Positions 17,488 through 27,387 of a DNA stretch of 64,000 nucleotides are shown in pieces. Made by a program: the position numbers and the translations under genes. Position 1 is the first letter of the stretch. The number at the start of each line of letters is the position of its first letter. A model generated the notes under the pieces. It worked only from the letters and a program-made list of their open reading frames with translations, was not told the DNA's origin and did no database searches. The DNA lies in contig DDGL01000008.1 in assembly GCA_002337605.1 (NCBI GenBank), positions 62,001 through 126,000 of the forward strand, written 5' to 3'. The DNA comes from Flavobacteriaceae bacterium UBA1903. GTDB taxonomy: Bacteria; Bacteroidota; Bacteroidia; Flavobacteriales; Flavobacteriaceae.

Positions 17488-19707
17488 TTACTTTAGATCA
17501 AAACGATCTAAATTCATTACTTTATGCCAGGCGGTGACAAAGTCCTTTACAAATTTGTCATTGGCGTCTTCACATCCGTACACCTCGGCTACGGCTCGTA
17601 ATTCACTATTAGAACCAAAAATTAAATCGGCTCTTGTTCCAGTCCATGTTACGTCACCCGTTTTTCTATCACGACCAGCAAATACCTGATCATCATCTGA
17701 CGTTGCCTTCCAGGTAATTCCTAGATCCAATAGATTCTTAAAGAAATCGTTGGTTAAAGCACCTTTATTTTTGGTGAAAACTCCATAAGAAGAACCATCA
17801 TAATTTGCTCCCATTACACGCATTCCTCCTAATAGCACTGTCATTTCCGGCACTGTGAGCGTCATTAAGTTTGCTCTATCGACTAGCAATTCCTCTGCCG
17901 AAATTTCCTGATTATCCTTTAAGTAATTTCTAAAACCATCTGCAACAGGCTCTAAATGCTTAAAAGAATCTGTATCGGTTTGTTCTTGCGTAGCGTCTCC
18001 TCTTCCAGAATTAAAAGGTACGGTTAGGTTTTGACCCGCCTTTTTCGCAGCGTGCTCTACCCCAACATTACCAGCAAGCACGATAACATCTGCTAGTGAT
18101 ACTTTTGATTTGTTATTTTTGTTGAAATCCTGCTGTATTCTTTCCAAAACATCCAACGTATCTGAAAGTCCTGTATTTACACTCCAGCTTTTCATAGGTT
18201 CCAAACGAATACGTGCGCCGTTAGCTCCACCACGCATATCGCTGTTTCGGTACGTAGAAGCCGAAGCCCAGGCAGTAGTTACTAATTCTGAAACCGAAAG
18301 TCCGGCATCTGCAATACTTTTCTTCAGCGTAGCCACATCGCTTTCTCCTATTGTAGAAACACTGGTTTCTGTAATTGGATCTTGCCATAACAACTCCTCC
18401 TTTGGAATTTCAGGCCCGAGATATCTCGAGACGGGTCCCATATCACGATGTGTTAGTTTGTACCACGCACGTGCGAAAGCATCTTCAAAAGCGGCATGAT
18501 CTTTATGGAATCGTTTTGAAATTTCTAAGTAGGCTGGATCTGTCTTTAGCGCTATATCTGCCGTAGACATCATTAAGTCTTGTGTTTTTGACGGATCGTG
18601 TGCCTTGGGTGCTTTTCTGGCATTGGAAGCATCGGTAGGTCTCCACTGGTGTGCTCCTGCTGGGCTCTTTGTCAACTCCCAATCGTAGTTTAAGAGCACG
18701 TCAAAATAATCGTGATCCCACTGTGTAGGATTAGGCGTCCAAGCCCCTTCCAGTCCACTTGTAATTGTATCGTCTCCGCGGCCTGTTCCCATAGTGTTTA
18801 TCCACCCTTGACCTTGATGTTCAATTCCAGCACCTTCCGGCTCAACTCCTACGTATTTTTCAGCATCTCCGGCCCCGTGGGCTTTTCCAAAAGTGTGCCC
18901 CCCGGCAACCAATGCTACAGTTTCTTCATCATTCATAGCCATACGGCCAAAGGTTTCTCTAATATCATGTGCAGAACCCATTGGGTCTGGCTTACCATTG
19001 GGGCCTTCCGGATTCACGTAAATTAACCCCATGTGTGCAGCAGCTAAGGGTTTTTCAAGATCCCCTTCTTCGTAACGAGCCTCATTCCCCATCCATTCGG
19101 TTTCAGACCCCCAATAAATATCCTGCTCTGGTTCCCAGACATCTTCTCTACCTCCGGCAAAACCGAACGTTTTAAAGCCCATAGACTCTAATGCACAGTT
19201 TCCGGTTAAAATCATTAAGTCTGCCCAGGAAATTTTCTTCCCGTATTTTTGTTTGATAGGCCATAACAACAGGCGTGCTTTATCTAAATTTCCATTATCC
19301 GGCCAACTATTTAAAGGTGCAAAACGTTGGTTTCCGGTATTTCCACCACCACGACCATCGGTCACTCTGTATGTTCCCGCACTGTGCCAAGCCATTCTAA
19401 TAAACAATCCGCCGTAGTGCCCGTAATCTGCAGGCCACCATTCCTGGGAATCAGTCATTAGGTTAATTAGATCTTGTTTTAACGCCGCAAAATCCAGACT
19501 TTCAAATTCTTTGGCATAGTCAAAATCAGTTCCCATAGGATCAGATTTTCTATCGTTTTGCCTTAGTATATTTAGCTTTAATTTATTGGGCCACCATTCT
19601 TGATTGGACGTCCCACTTCCTGCAGATTGTCCTTGAATGTTTCCAAAATAAGGACACTTACTTGCATCGCCGTCGTTTATTTCCCAAGCTTCACCTTTCG
19701 TATTCAT
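17488..19707 (-). CDS. katG: catalase-peroxidase
   Basis: This 739-residue protein is the full two-domain length of KatG, a haem enzyme that removes hydrogen peroxide. The active site is intact: Arg104, Trp107 and His108 in IRMAWHSAGTYR, and proximal His272 in GGHTFGKAHG. The Met-Tyr-Trp adduct partners Trp107, Tyr231 (GLIYVNPEG) and Met257 (FGRMAMND) are all present, so true catalase activity is expected. The C-terminal domain is the usual haem-less duplicate. There is no signal peptide, so it is cytoplasmic. I could not identify an OxyR or PerR operator with confidence in the 141-base upstream gap. Confidence 0.97.
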   Translation of the reverse strand: MNTKGEAWEINDGDASKCPYFGNIQGQSAGSGTSNQEWWPNKLKLNILRQNDRKSDPMGTDFDYAKEFESLDFAALKQDLINLMTDSQEWWPADYGHYGGLFIRMAWHSAGTYRVTDGRGGGNTGNQRFAPLNSWPDNGNLDKARLLLWPIKQKYGKKISWADLMILTGNCALESMGFKTFGFAGGREDVWEPEQDIYWGSETEWMGNEARYEEGDLEKPLAAAHMGLIYVNPEGPNGKPDPMGSAHDIRETFGRMAMNDEETVALVAGGHTFGKAHGAGDAEKYVGVEPEGAGIEHQGQGWINTMGTGRGDDTITSGLEGAWTPNPTQWDHDYFDVLLNYDWELTKSPAGAHQWRPTDASNARKAPKAHDPSKTQDLMMSTADIALKTDPAYLEISKRFHKDHAAFEDAFARAWYKLTHRDMGPVSRYLGPEIPKEELLWQDPITETSVSTIGESDVATLKKSIADAGLSVSELVTTAWASASTYRNSDMRGGANGARIRLEPMKSWSVNTGLSDTLDVLERIQQDFNKNNKSKVSLADVIVLAGNVGVEHAAKKAGQNLTVPFNSGRGDATQEQTDTDSFKHLEPVADGFRNYLKDNQEISAEELLVDRANLMTLTVPEMTVLLGGMRVMGANYDGSSYGVFTKNKGALTNDFFKNLLDLGITWKATSDDDQVFAGRDRKTGDVTWTGTRADLIFGSNSELRAVAEVYGCEDANDKFVKDFVTAWHKVMNLDRFDLK

Positions 19708-19848
19708 ATAACTTTGTTTTTAATGATTTTTAGATTGTACTGAACACTAAAAATACAAATTAAAAACAGCAATACATTTAATTGCCATCGGTAGTCTTCA
19801 TTTTAGAATTGACAAAACTTATAGTACACCCACGGTAGAATAATAAAT

Positions 19849-20988
19849 TTAGATTGAATTTAAAATAGCTGCAGCAGCCTTGAGCGTTTCTTCCTTTTTG
19901 GCGAAGCATACGCGTAATTGTTTAAAGTCTTGTTTTTCGGTATTAAAAACTGACGTGGGAATGGTTGCTATACTGTAATCTTTGGTTAGTCTTTCAGCAA
20001 AGGCAACATCCTGCTCATCGGTAATTTCAGAAAAATCCAACAACTGAAAATAGGTGCCTTTGGATGGAATAATTTTAAACCTTGAATTTTTCAGTAGCGT
20101 AGTAAAGTAATCTCTTTTTTGTTGGTAGAAACCTGATAATTCAAGATAATGCGCAGGTTTTTCCAAATAGGTTGCCAGCGCCTTTTGCATGGGGTGATTA
20201 ACACAAAACACATTGTATTGGTGCACTTTTTTAAATTCGGTCATTAGTATTTCCGGAGCAACGCAATACCCTAACTTCCAACCGGTATTATGAAAGGTTT
20301 TTCCAAAAGATGCTGTAATAAACGTTCGTGCTGCCAGAGCATTAAATTTAGCAGCGCTTTGATGTACTTCCCCATCAAAGATAATATGTTCGTATACTTC
20401 GTCACTAAGCACCAGCAGGTTGTTTTCTTCGGCAATCGTTTGTAATTGAAGCATAGCATCTTCAGTAAATAGCATTCCGCTTGGATTGTGCGGACTGTTG
20501 ATGAGAATCATTTTGGTCCTTTTCGAGATCTTAGATTGTACAACATCCCAATCCGGTTTGTAGAAAGGGGGCATTAATTGCACAGGAACAACTTTTCCAC
20601 CAAACAATTCTACCGAAGGTTTGTAACAATCGTAAGCAGGTGTAAATAGCAGCACCTCATCACCCTGTTGGATGGTTGCAGCAATTGCCGTAAAGATAGC
20701 CTGGGTCGCTCCTGCTGTAATGGTTATTTCGGTATCTGGGTTATAGCGTTTGCCATGAAGGGTTTCTATTTTTTCAGAAATACGCTCACGCAACAACATA
20801 TCTCCGGGCATTGGAGCATATTGATTGTAACCGTCTTTCATCGCCTTTGAAACCAATTCAATTATGTTGGGATCACTTTCAAAGTTTGGGAATCCCTGAG
20901 AAAGATTAATGGCGTTAAAATCGGCCGCCATCTTGCTCATTATACTAAAAATACTTGTGGAAGCGTTGGGTAATTTACTTGTTAGCAT
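19849..20988 (-). CDS. methionine aminotransferase (class I/II, YbdL type)
   Basis: This 379-residue PLP enzyme has the Schiff-base Lys230 in SFGKTFHNTGWKLGY, the NSPHNPSG phosphate/cofactor motif, the SDEVYE cofactor Asp/Tyr segment, and an Arg in LRVCFAK that binds the substrate carboxylate. The N-terminal INLSQGFPNF and YAPMPGD are typical of the methionine and kynurenine aminotransferase-like subgroup. It probably transaminates 2-oxo-4-methylthiobutyrate with glutamine in methionine salvage, in functional partnership with the omega-amidase. Class level is secure; substrate is inferred. Confidence 0.9.
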   Translation of the reverse strand: MLTSKLPNASTSIFSIMSKMAADFNAINLSQGFPNFESDPNIIELVSKAMKDGYNQYAPMPGDMLLRERISEKIETLHGKRYNPDTEITITAGATQAIFTAIAATIQQGDEVLLFTPAYDCYKPSVELFGGKVVPVQLMPPFYKPDWDVVQSKISKRTKMILINSPHNPSGMLFTEDAMLQLQTIAEENNLLVLSDEVYEHIIFDGEVHQSAAKFNALAARTFITASFGKTFHNTGWKLGYCVAPEILMTEFKKVHQYNVFCVNHPMQKALATYLEKPAHYLELSGFYQQKRDYFTTLLKNSRFKIIPSKGTYFQLLDFSEITDEQDVAFAERLTKDYSIATIPTSVFNTEKQDFKQLRVCFAKKEETLKAAAAILNSI

Positions 20989-21050
20989 ATACTTTAATGT
21001 TGTTAAAATTATTTATGTGTGCGGGAACTCTTACAGATATTATTCAAAAT

Positions 21051-21061
21051 TAGTATCTTGC
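21051..21061 (+). promoter_or_regulatory. candidate -7 region of the histidine kinase gene
   Basis: TAGTATCTTGC here matches exactly the 11 bases at 51971-51981 upstream of another gene start. It resembles the Bacteroidota -7 box (TAnnTTTG) with one base missing. Its place about 27 bases before the ATG at 21088 supports that start. Confidence 0.35.
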
Positions 21062-21087
21062 GACTCCCAAACCTACTTAAATTATTG

Positions 21088-23319
21088 ATGGAGAAACAAC
21101 TCTTTTTCTTCTTTGTACTATGGTGCCAGCTTTTTGCAGTCTCTTTAACTGCACAGGAAGACAGTATACAAAATTCTGAACAGCTCAAGCTACAACAATT
21201 AATAGATTCTTCTGAAACCTATTACCATTCCGGGAATTTTAAAAAGTCCATGGAGGTTAATGTGAAGATTTTGAACAAAGCTTTCGAACTAAACGACCCT
21301 ACCTTAATACACAAAGGGTATCGTTTTTTAGGGTACGACTTTATGGCGCTGGAGGACCTTCAAATGGCAAAAGACAATTTTAAAAAGTCCGAAAGTTACG
21401 CTATTGAGTCTAAAAACGATACTGCCATTGCAATTACGTATATGGATTTGGCTAACCTCTATTCTTATGAAGAAGCTGGTTTTGAGAAAGCCATGCGGTA
21501 TCACAAAAAATCGATTAAAGGATTTAAAAAGATAAACGATTCTGCCAGTCTGGCAAAAGCACATTACAACACTGTCATGACAGCTTTTGAAGCTGAAAAA
21601 TACAAGCGGGGTCTGTATCATTTACTCAAAGCAGATGAATTAAAAGAAAAAGATGGTAGTGTTTCTTTTGAAGCAGGAATTGAAAACCTTTACGGAACAT
21701 TTTATGCTCAAAAAGGCGCGTATGACAAAGCAGAAAAACGTTATCTAAAAGCGATTGAAATTGGCGAAGCTAATGAGTTGTTTACTGAACTGGAAGATTC
21801 GTATTACCAGTACAGTACTGTTCTATACAAAACAGATAGATTTAAGGAAGCGTATGAAATTCGAAAAAAATATGAAGAATACTTATTAAAAAACCGAGAA
21901 ATTGCCACATCTGCTGTTTCCGGAACTGCCTCTTCAAAATTTAAAGTTGCCGAATATCAAAAGATGGCCGAAGATGCCCGGTTAAAGAATGAACTACAGG
22001 CAGAACTTATGCAAACCAAAAGCCAAACCAACAATATTCTATGGATTATTTCTGGAATTGGTCTTGTAGGAGTGCTTTATCTATGGTATGCCTATCGCCG
22101 AAGAAAACAGTTGGTAAGAAAGCTACAAATAAAGAACAGAGAGTACTTACTTGCTAAAGAAAAAAGTGACAAACTAACAAAGGCGAAGGCGAAGTTCTTT
22201 TCTACCGTAAGCCACGAGCTTCGAACTCCGCTGTATGGAGTTATTGGCCTAAGTACTATTCTCCTGGAGAATAAAGAATTAAAAAAGCATGAAAAGGACT
22301 TAAAATCGCTTAAGTTTTCCGCAGATTACCTGCTTGCCCTTATCAATGATGTGCTTCAAATGAACAAATTTGAAAGCGATACCTTTAATGATGATGCCAC
22401 CGCATTTAATTTGCACGAACTCATAGGCACAATCGTTTCCTCTTTTGAGTATATGAGAGTGCAACACCACAACGAAATTGAGGTGCATATTGCAGATGAT
22501 ATTCCAGAGTTATTAAAAGGGAGCTCCGTTCGCCTTTCTCAAGTACTCATGAACCTTATTGGGAACGCCTGCAAGTTTACTGAAAATGGAACCATAGAAG
22601 TACTTGCGACCATTGCCAATGCCAGCGAAAAAACAGTCCTTATTACATTTACTGTTAAAGACACGGGAGCTGGTATTGCAAAGAGTCAATTAGACAGTAT
22701 TTTTGACGAATTTTCACAAATAGAATCTGGGAACCGAGATTTTCAGGGAACAGGACTTGGTCTTCCTATTGTGAAAAAGCTTTTAGAGCAGTCCAATAGT
22801 GATATTCAGGTAGAAAGTGAATTAGGCAAGGGAACTACGTTCAATTTCAACTTATTATTTGATGTTCTCCAACAAGGTGCTACAGATGAGATTTCTCCCC
22901 TAGTGGACACTTCCAGATTATCTGAAAAATCAATTTTAATTGTTGAAGACAATCACATTAACCAGATGGTAACCAGGAAAATACTGGAAAAAGAAGGTGT
23001 CACATGTGAGATTGCTGAAAACGGTGAAGAAGCAGTTTCTATGGCTAAAACAAGTTCCTACGACCTCATTTTAATGGATATTAACATGCCTGTTAAGAAT
23101 GGTATTGAAGCCACTCAGGAAATTAGAGCTTTCAACACTATCATCCCCATTATAGCGCTTACTGCAGTTGAAGTAGACGAAATACGTTACCGTATTTTTG
23201 AATGTGGAATGAACGATATTATTGTAAAGCCCTACGACGTAGCTGTATTTAGACAGACCATTGCAAAAAACTTACTGACCGATGCATCTCAAAACAACAT
23301 AAAGCTAAAGGCAATTTAA
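21088..23319 (+). CDS. hybrid histidine kinase with N-terminal TPRs and receiver domain
   Basis: From the ATG at 21088 the product is 743 residues. A signal peptide (ending near SLTAQ) leads to about six periplasmic TPR-like helical repeats (residues 30-290), one transmembrane helix (about 318-338) and a HisKA domain with His376 in STVSHELRTPL. An HATPase follows with N, G1 and G2 boxes (NLIGNACKFT, DTGAGI, GTGLGLPIV), then a receiver domain with Asp664 in LMDINMP and a Lys in VKPYD. A GTG start at 21019 would bury the signal peptide and overlap the promoter-like box, so I reject it. No separate regulator gene adjoins; signalling probably passes through the attached receiver. Confidence 0.9.
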   Translation: MEKQLFFFFVLWCQLFAVSLTAQEDSIQNSEQLKLQQLIDSSETYYHSGNFKKSMEVNVKILNKAFELNDPTLIHKGYRFLGYDFMALEDLQMAKDNFKKSESYAIESKNDTAIAITYMDLANLYSYEEAGFEKAMRYHKKSIKGFKKINDSASLAKAHYNTVMTAFEAEKYKRGLYHLLKADELKEKDGSVSFEAGIENLYGTFYAQKGAYDKAEKRYLKAIEIGEANELFTELEDSYYQYSTVLYKTDRFKEAYEIRKKYEEYLLKNREIATSAVSGTASSKFKVAEYQKMAEDARLKNELQAELMQTKSQTNNILWIISGIGLVGVLYLWYAYRRRKQLVRKLQIKNREYLLAKEKSDKLTKAKAKFFSTVSHELRTPLYGVIGLSTILLENKELKKHEKDLKSLKFSADYLLALINDVLQMNKFESDTFNDDATAFNLHELIGTIVSSFEYMRVQHHNEIEVHIADDIPELLKGSSVRLSQVLMNLIGNACKFTENGTIEVLATIANASEKTVLITFTVKDTGAGIAKSQLDSIFDEFSQIESGNRDFQGTGLGLPIVKKLLEQSNSDIQVESELGKGTTFNFNLLFDVLQQGATDEISPLVDTSRLSEKSILIVEDNHINQMVTRKILEKEGVTCEIAENGEEAVSMAKTSSYDLILMDINMPVKNGIEATQEIRAFNTIIPIIALTAVEVDEIRYRIFECGMNDIIVKPYDVAVFRQTIAKNLLTDASQNNIKLKAI

Positions 23320-23387
23320 AAAAGCAGGCTGTAACTAATAGTAGGGACTATTTCTGCTAATCATACCTCAACATTTTCTAAAAATGC

Positions 23388-23421
23388 AAAATCCCGGGAT
23401 TTAGTAAAAACCCGGGATTTT
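23388..23421. terminator. bidirectional hairpin terminator
   Basis: Perfect 11-base arms AAAATCCCGGG and CCCGGGATTTT flank a 12-base loop between the convergent kinase and sdhB genes. Confidence 0.85.
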
Positions 23422-23441
23422 GTTCGTAGTATATAAAGTTG

Positions 23442-24188
23442 TTATCCTTTCAATGAAGCTGAAAGGTATTCTCTGTTCATTCTGGCGATGTTCTCTAAAG
23501 ATATACCTTTAGGACACTCTACTTCACAAGCACCTGTGTTGGTACAATTTCCGAAGCCTTCTTTATCCATTTGCTCTACCATATTCAACACACGGGTAGT
23601 AGCTTCTACCTGGCCCTGTGGCAGCAAAGCATATTGACTCACTTTTGCTGAGGTAAACAACATCGCACTTGCATTTTTACACGCGGCTACACACGCTCCA
23701 CAACCAATACAGGTTGCTGCATAGAACGAATCGTCTGCGTTTTCTTTTTCAACAGGGATCGCATTGGCATCTATCGTATTTCCAGAGGTGTTTACTGAAA
23801 TATACCCACCTGCCTGCTGAATCCTGTCAAAAGAACTACGGTCTACCATTAAATCTTTGATCACCGGAAATGCTTTGGCACGGAAGGGCTCAATGACAAT
23901 CGTATCACCGTCGTTAAACATACGCATATGCAATTGGCAAGTAGTTACCAAGCGATCTGGCCCGTGGGGTTCGCCGTTAATTTGTAAAGAACAACTTCCG
24001 CAGATTCCTTCTCGGCAATCATGGTCAAAAACTACAGGGTCATCCCCTTTGTTAATGAGTTCTTCATTTAACACGTCCAGCATTTCCAAAAAAGACATAT
24101 CTTCTTCTACCCCATCTATGGGGTAAGTTACCATGTGTCCTTTGGCCGTTGCGTTTTGCTGTCTCCAGATTTTTAGTGTTAACTTCAT
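23442..24188 (-). CDS. sdhB: succinate dehydrogenase/fumarate reductase iron-sulfur subunit
   Basis: The 248-residue electron-transfer subunit has three cluster motifs. The [2Fe-2S] ligands are Cys58, Cys63, Cys66 (CREGICGSC) and Cys84. CIGCGACVAACKNASAM provides [4Fe-4S] and [3Fe-4S] ligands, and CTNTGACEVECPKGI supplies the rest. It passes electrons from SdhA to the quinone site in SdhC on the cytoplasmic face of the inner membrane. It is the last gene of the sdhCAB operon, separated from sdhA by the inserted four-helix-bundle gene. Confidence 0.96.
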   Translation of the reverse strand: MKLTLKIWRQQNATAKGHMVTYPIDGVEEDMSFLEMLDVLNEELINKGDDPVVFDHDCREGICGSCSLQINGEPHGPDRLVTTCQLHMRMFNDGDTIVIEPFRAKAFPVIKDLMVDRSSFDRIQQAGGYISVNTSGNTIDANAIPVEKENADDSFYAATCIGCGACVAACKNASAMLFTSAKVSQYALLPQGQVEATTRVLNMVEQMDKEGFGNCTNTGACEVECPKGISLENIARMNREYLSASLKG

Positions 24189-24192
24189 ATTG

Positions 24193-24606
24193 TTATATGT
24201 TAACTGTTATAAGTTGATCGTTGTTTAGTCTGCGCTTTAAATAGTTGATATATCCATTTAAAATTGCTAAACAATTATTTACTTGTTTTTTATAATTTTC
24301 TAAAGCTTCTTCTGAAATATATTTTTCATCGAAAGCAGTAATTAATTGGTCTTTCAACTCGTGTAATGAACCTCTTGAGATTCTACAATACTGCATGTTT
24401 TCTCTATGATGAAAGCGACCATAGCCTTCAGCAATATTATGAGTAACAGATCTTAAAGCTCTACGCATTTGAGAAATTAAATCATATTTCTCAAAATCTG
24501 GAAAGGTTTTAATTAAATCTTTAACATCGTTGCGAAGTATTCTTGCTTCTTGCCAACATTTAAGATCCTCAAAACTTTCAATTTTACTCATAATTTCAAA
24601 TTGCAT
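24193..24606 (-). CDS. four-helix-bundle (S23-type) protein inside the sdh operon
   Basis: The 137-residue product has the classic opening of the 23S rRNA intervening-sequence/four-helix-bundle family, FEDLKCWQEARIL. It continues with QMRRALRSVTHNIAEGYGR, the family's most conserved segment, and a helical tail. An internal start at 24591 (MSKIESFED) is equally plausible. The family's role is unknown; members occur inside rRNA intervening sequences and as free-standing genes. Here it ends 4 bases before sdhB begins and starts 32 bases after sdhA ends, all on one strand. The normal flavobacterial arrangement is sdhA directly followed by sdhB, so this looks like an insertion. Confidence 0.85.
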   Translation of the reverse strand: MQFEIMSKIESFEDLKCWQEARILRNDVKDLIKTFPDFEKYDLISQMRRALRSVTHNIAEGYGRFHHRENMQYCRISRGSLHELKDQLITAFDEKYISEEALENYKKQVNNCLAILNGYINYLKRRLNNDQLITVNI

Positions 24607-24638
24607 AAAAATCTACGTTTAACTTTTAACGTATTTCC

Positions 24639-26654
24639 TTACTTATAAGAACGTGTCTTCAATTCAATATTCTCAAATACTAGGTCTTCCTTATGCAACA
24701 CTGCATCTTTCGGTTCTCCTTTATATTCCCATGCGGCTACGTATTTAAAATTTTCATCGTCTCTCAAAGCCTCTCCTTTTTGCTCTCCGCTGGTCTCTAC
24801 ACTTTCCTCACGGTAATGCCCTCCGGCAGATTCGTTACGGTGCAATGCATCTTTAGCAAACAATTCTCCTAATTCTAAGAAGTCTGCTACACGGCCTGCT
24901 TTTTCCAGTTCCGGATTCATTCCTTCTGCTGTTCCCGGAATTTTTACATTCGCCCAGAAATCTTTTCTTAGCTCGGCAATTTCGGTAATGGCTTCAGCTA
25001 GGTCTTTTGCGTTACGGGACATACCGCATTTGTTCCACATAATCTTCCCGAGCTTCTTGTGGTAGTAATCTACACTGTGCTGTCCAGAACCGCTCATTAA
25101 TTTATGGATACTATCACGCACATCTTTTTCAACCGCATCAAATTCTGGGGTGTCGGTTGGAATGGCTCCAGTTCTAATGTCCTTACTAAGGTAGTCCCCT
25201 ATGGTGTATGGCAACACAAAATAACCATCTGCCAGACCTTGCATTAAGGCGCTTGCTCCCAGTCTGTTTGCTCCGTGGTCGCTAAAATTAGCTTCTCCCG
25301 TCGCATACAATCCTTCTACGGTAGTCATTAAGTTATAATCTACCCAAATTCCTCCCATGGTGTAATGTACCGCAGGATAAATCATCATTGGGGTTTTGTA
25401 TGGGTTCTGATCTACGATCTTTTCATACATCTGAAACAGGTTTCCGTATTTATTTTCTACAACGGCTGCTCCAAGTTTATATATTTCTTCTTCAGAAGGA
25501 TTCTTTATCCCCTGTGTCAATGCCTCTTCTTTTCCATAGCGCTCAAAGGCACTGGCAAAATCCAAATATACAGCTTCGCCTGTTTTATTAACTCCAAAAC
25601 CAGCATCACAACGTTCTTTGGCCGCTCTGGATGCTACATCACGTGGTACCAGGTTACCAAAGGCAGGGTAGCGACGCTCCAGGTAGTAATCCCGCTCTTC
25701 TTCTTTAAGATCGGTTGGTTTCTTTTTTCCAGCTCTAATGGCTTCGGCATCTTCTTTTTTCTTCGGTACCCAGATGCGTCCATCGTTACGTAAACTTTCG
25801 GACATCAACGTCAATTTAGACTGGTGATCTCCCGAAACCGGAATGCAGGTTGGGTGAATTTGTGTGTAACAAGGGTTTGCAAAAAAAGCACCTCTTCTGT
25901 GTGCTTTCCAGGCTGCCGTCACGTTACTTCCCATTGCATTGGTAGACAAAAAGAATACATTTCCGTAGCCACCACTAGCCAATACAACGGCATGGGCGCT
26001 ATGTCTTTCAATTGCTCCTGTTACTAGATTTCTGGCAATAATACCACGGGCTTTTCCGTCTACCTTGACAATGTCCAGCATTTCGTGACGATTGTAAGGC
26101 TTAATTTTCCCACGGTTAATCTGGCGGTTCATGGCGCTGTAGGCACCTAATAACAACTGCTGTCCCGTTTGTCCTTTTGCATAGAATGTTCTTGAAACTA
26201 ACACCCCACCAAAAGATCGGTTGTCCAGCAAGCCACCATATTCACGTGCAAAAGGAACTCCTTGTGCTACGCACTGGTCAATAATATTTGCTGAAACTTC
26301 AGCCAGACGGTATACGTTGGATTCTCGAGAGCGGTAATCGCCTCCTTTTACTGTATCGTAGAATAAGCGGTAGTTACTATCGCCATCTCCTTGATAATTT
26401 TTTGCTGCATTAATCCCCCCTTGTGCTGCAATAGAGTGCGCACGACGCGGAGAATCCTGATAGCAGAATGTTTTTACGTTGTACCCTAATTCAGCAAGTG
26501 TTGCTGCGGCACTACCTCCTGCCAGTCCTGTACCAATTACAATCACGTCTATATTACGCTTGTTGGCCGGATTTACAAGATTAATGTTGTTTTTATGATT
26601 GGTCCACTTTTCGGCTAAGGGTCCTTCAGGTATTTTAGCATCTAATATTGACAT
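24639..26654 (-). CDS. sdhA: succinate dehydrogenase/fumarate reductase flavoprotein subunit
   Basis: The 671-residue catalytic subunit belongs to the longer form used by menaquinone-type complexes. The FAD dinucleotide fold is GTGLAGGSAAATLAELG, and the covalent FAD-His motif lies in RRAHSIAAQGGIN. Substrate-site motifs include HPTCIPVSGDHQSKL and RLGASALMQGL. It oxidises succinate to fumarate on the cytoplasmic side. It follows sdhC by 11 bases. Confidence 0.96.
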   Translation of the reverse strand: MSILDAKIPEGPLAEKWTNHKNNINLVNPANKRNIDVIVIGTGLAGGSAAATLAELGYNVKTFCYQDSPRRAHSIAAQGGINAAKNYQGDGDSNYRLFYDTVKGGDYRSRESNVYRLAEVSANIIDQCVAQGVPFAREYGGLLDNRSFGGVLVSRTFYAKGQTGQQLLLGAYSAMNRQINRGKIKPYNRHEMLDIVKVDGKARGIIARNLVTGAIERHSAHAVVLASGGYGNVFFLSTNAMGSNVTAAWKAHRRGAFFANPCYTQIHPTCIPVSGDHQSKLTLMSESLRNDGRIWVPKKKEDAEAIRAGKKKPTDLKEEERDYYLERRYPAFGNLVPRDVASRAAKERCDAGFGVNKTGEAVYLDFASAFERYGKEEALTQGIKNPSEEEIYKLGAAVVENKYGNLFQMYEKIVDQNPYKTPMMIYPAVHYTMGGIWVDYNLMTTVEGLYATGEANFSDHGANRLGASALMQGLADGYFVLPYTIGDYLSKDIRTGAIPTDTPEFDAVEKDVRDSIHKLMSGSGQHSVDYYHKKLGKIMWNKCGMSRNAKDLAEAITEIAELRKDFWANVKIPGTAEGMNPELEKAGRVADFLELGELFAKDALHRNESAGGHYREESVETSGEQKGEALRDDENFKYVAAWEYKGEPKDAVLHKEDLVFENIELKTRSYK

Positions 26655-26665
26655 AGCGGAATTTT

Positions 26666-27358
26666 TTAATGTGGAAGTTGATTTAAATGAAGGTACAATG
26701 CAATAAAAATGAAACCAACTGGAATCACAATTGCATATACCTTAGCAAACTTGGTCAGTGCTTTTGAGTATTTATTGTTAAACCCAACACTCTGGAAAGA
26801 CGAAGCAAAGCCGTGCCATAGGTGAACTGCAAGCAAAACAAATGCTAAACAGTAAATCCCTACTCGAATAGGACTTTCAAATTTATGAACCAATTCTTCA
26901 TAGTATCTAAAGCCTGAATTCACGTTGTCCGGATCTAAGAGGCCACTCATATCTCCTTTAAAATATTTGATATTCATTTCCGGCGCCCAAAAATCGTAAA
27001 AATGCAACCCTAAAAATGCTAAAATTACGAGTCCTGAAATGATCATGTTTCTGGAAGCCCAGGTTGAATTAGTATTTCCTTTATACGATTGATACTTAAT
27101 GGCTCTGGCATTTCGGTTTCTAATTTCTAAAATGAAACCCATTATAAAGTGGAAAATAACCCCAAATATCAGGATAGGCTGCAATACAGCCTGCACCAGT
27201 ATATTGGTGCCCATAAAGTGGGACCACTCATTAAATGTGTCCGGATCAATGACCGAAGTTAAATTGATAGTAAAATGCTGTCCTAAAAAGAAAACTAAGA
27301 ACAAGCCTGAAAGTGCCATGGCAACTTTTCGGGCGATGGAAGAGGATATTATTCCCAT
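26666..27358 (-). CDS. sdhC: succinate dehydrogenase cytochrome b subunit
   Basis: The 230-residue membrane anchor has five predicted helices and several membrane histidines (GQHF, FHFIMGF, LHFYDFW, HLWHGF) that can ligate two b haems. This is the single-subunit type B architecture used with menaquinone. It is the first gene of the operon, and a good Bacteroidota promoter lies just upstream. Confidence 0.93.
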   Translation of the reverse strand: MGIISSSIARKVAMALSGLFLVFFLGQHFTINLTSVIDPDTFNEWSHFMGTNILVQAVLQPILIFGVIFHFIMGFILEIRNRNARAIKYQSYKGNTNSTWASRNMIISGLVILAFLGLHFYDFWAPEMNIKYFKGDMSGLLDPDNVNSGFRYYEELVHKFESPIRVGIYCLAFVLLAVHLWHGFASSFQSVGFNNKYSKALTKFAKVYAIVIPVGFIFIALYLHLNQLPH

Positions 27359-27387
27359 TATGGTTGTGTTTTCAAAATTTTGAGTTA

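Noticed and set aside
21019..21087. GTG start for the histidine kinase at 21019
   Set aside because: A promoter-like box lies inside it, and the ATG at 21088 begins a standard signal peptide.
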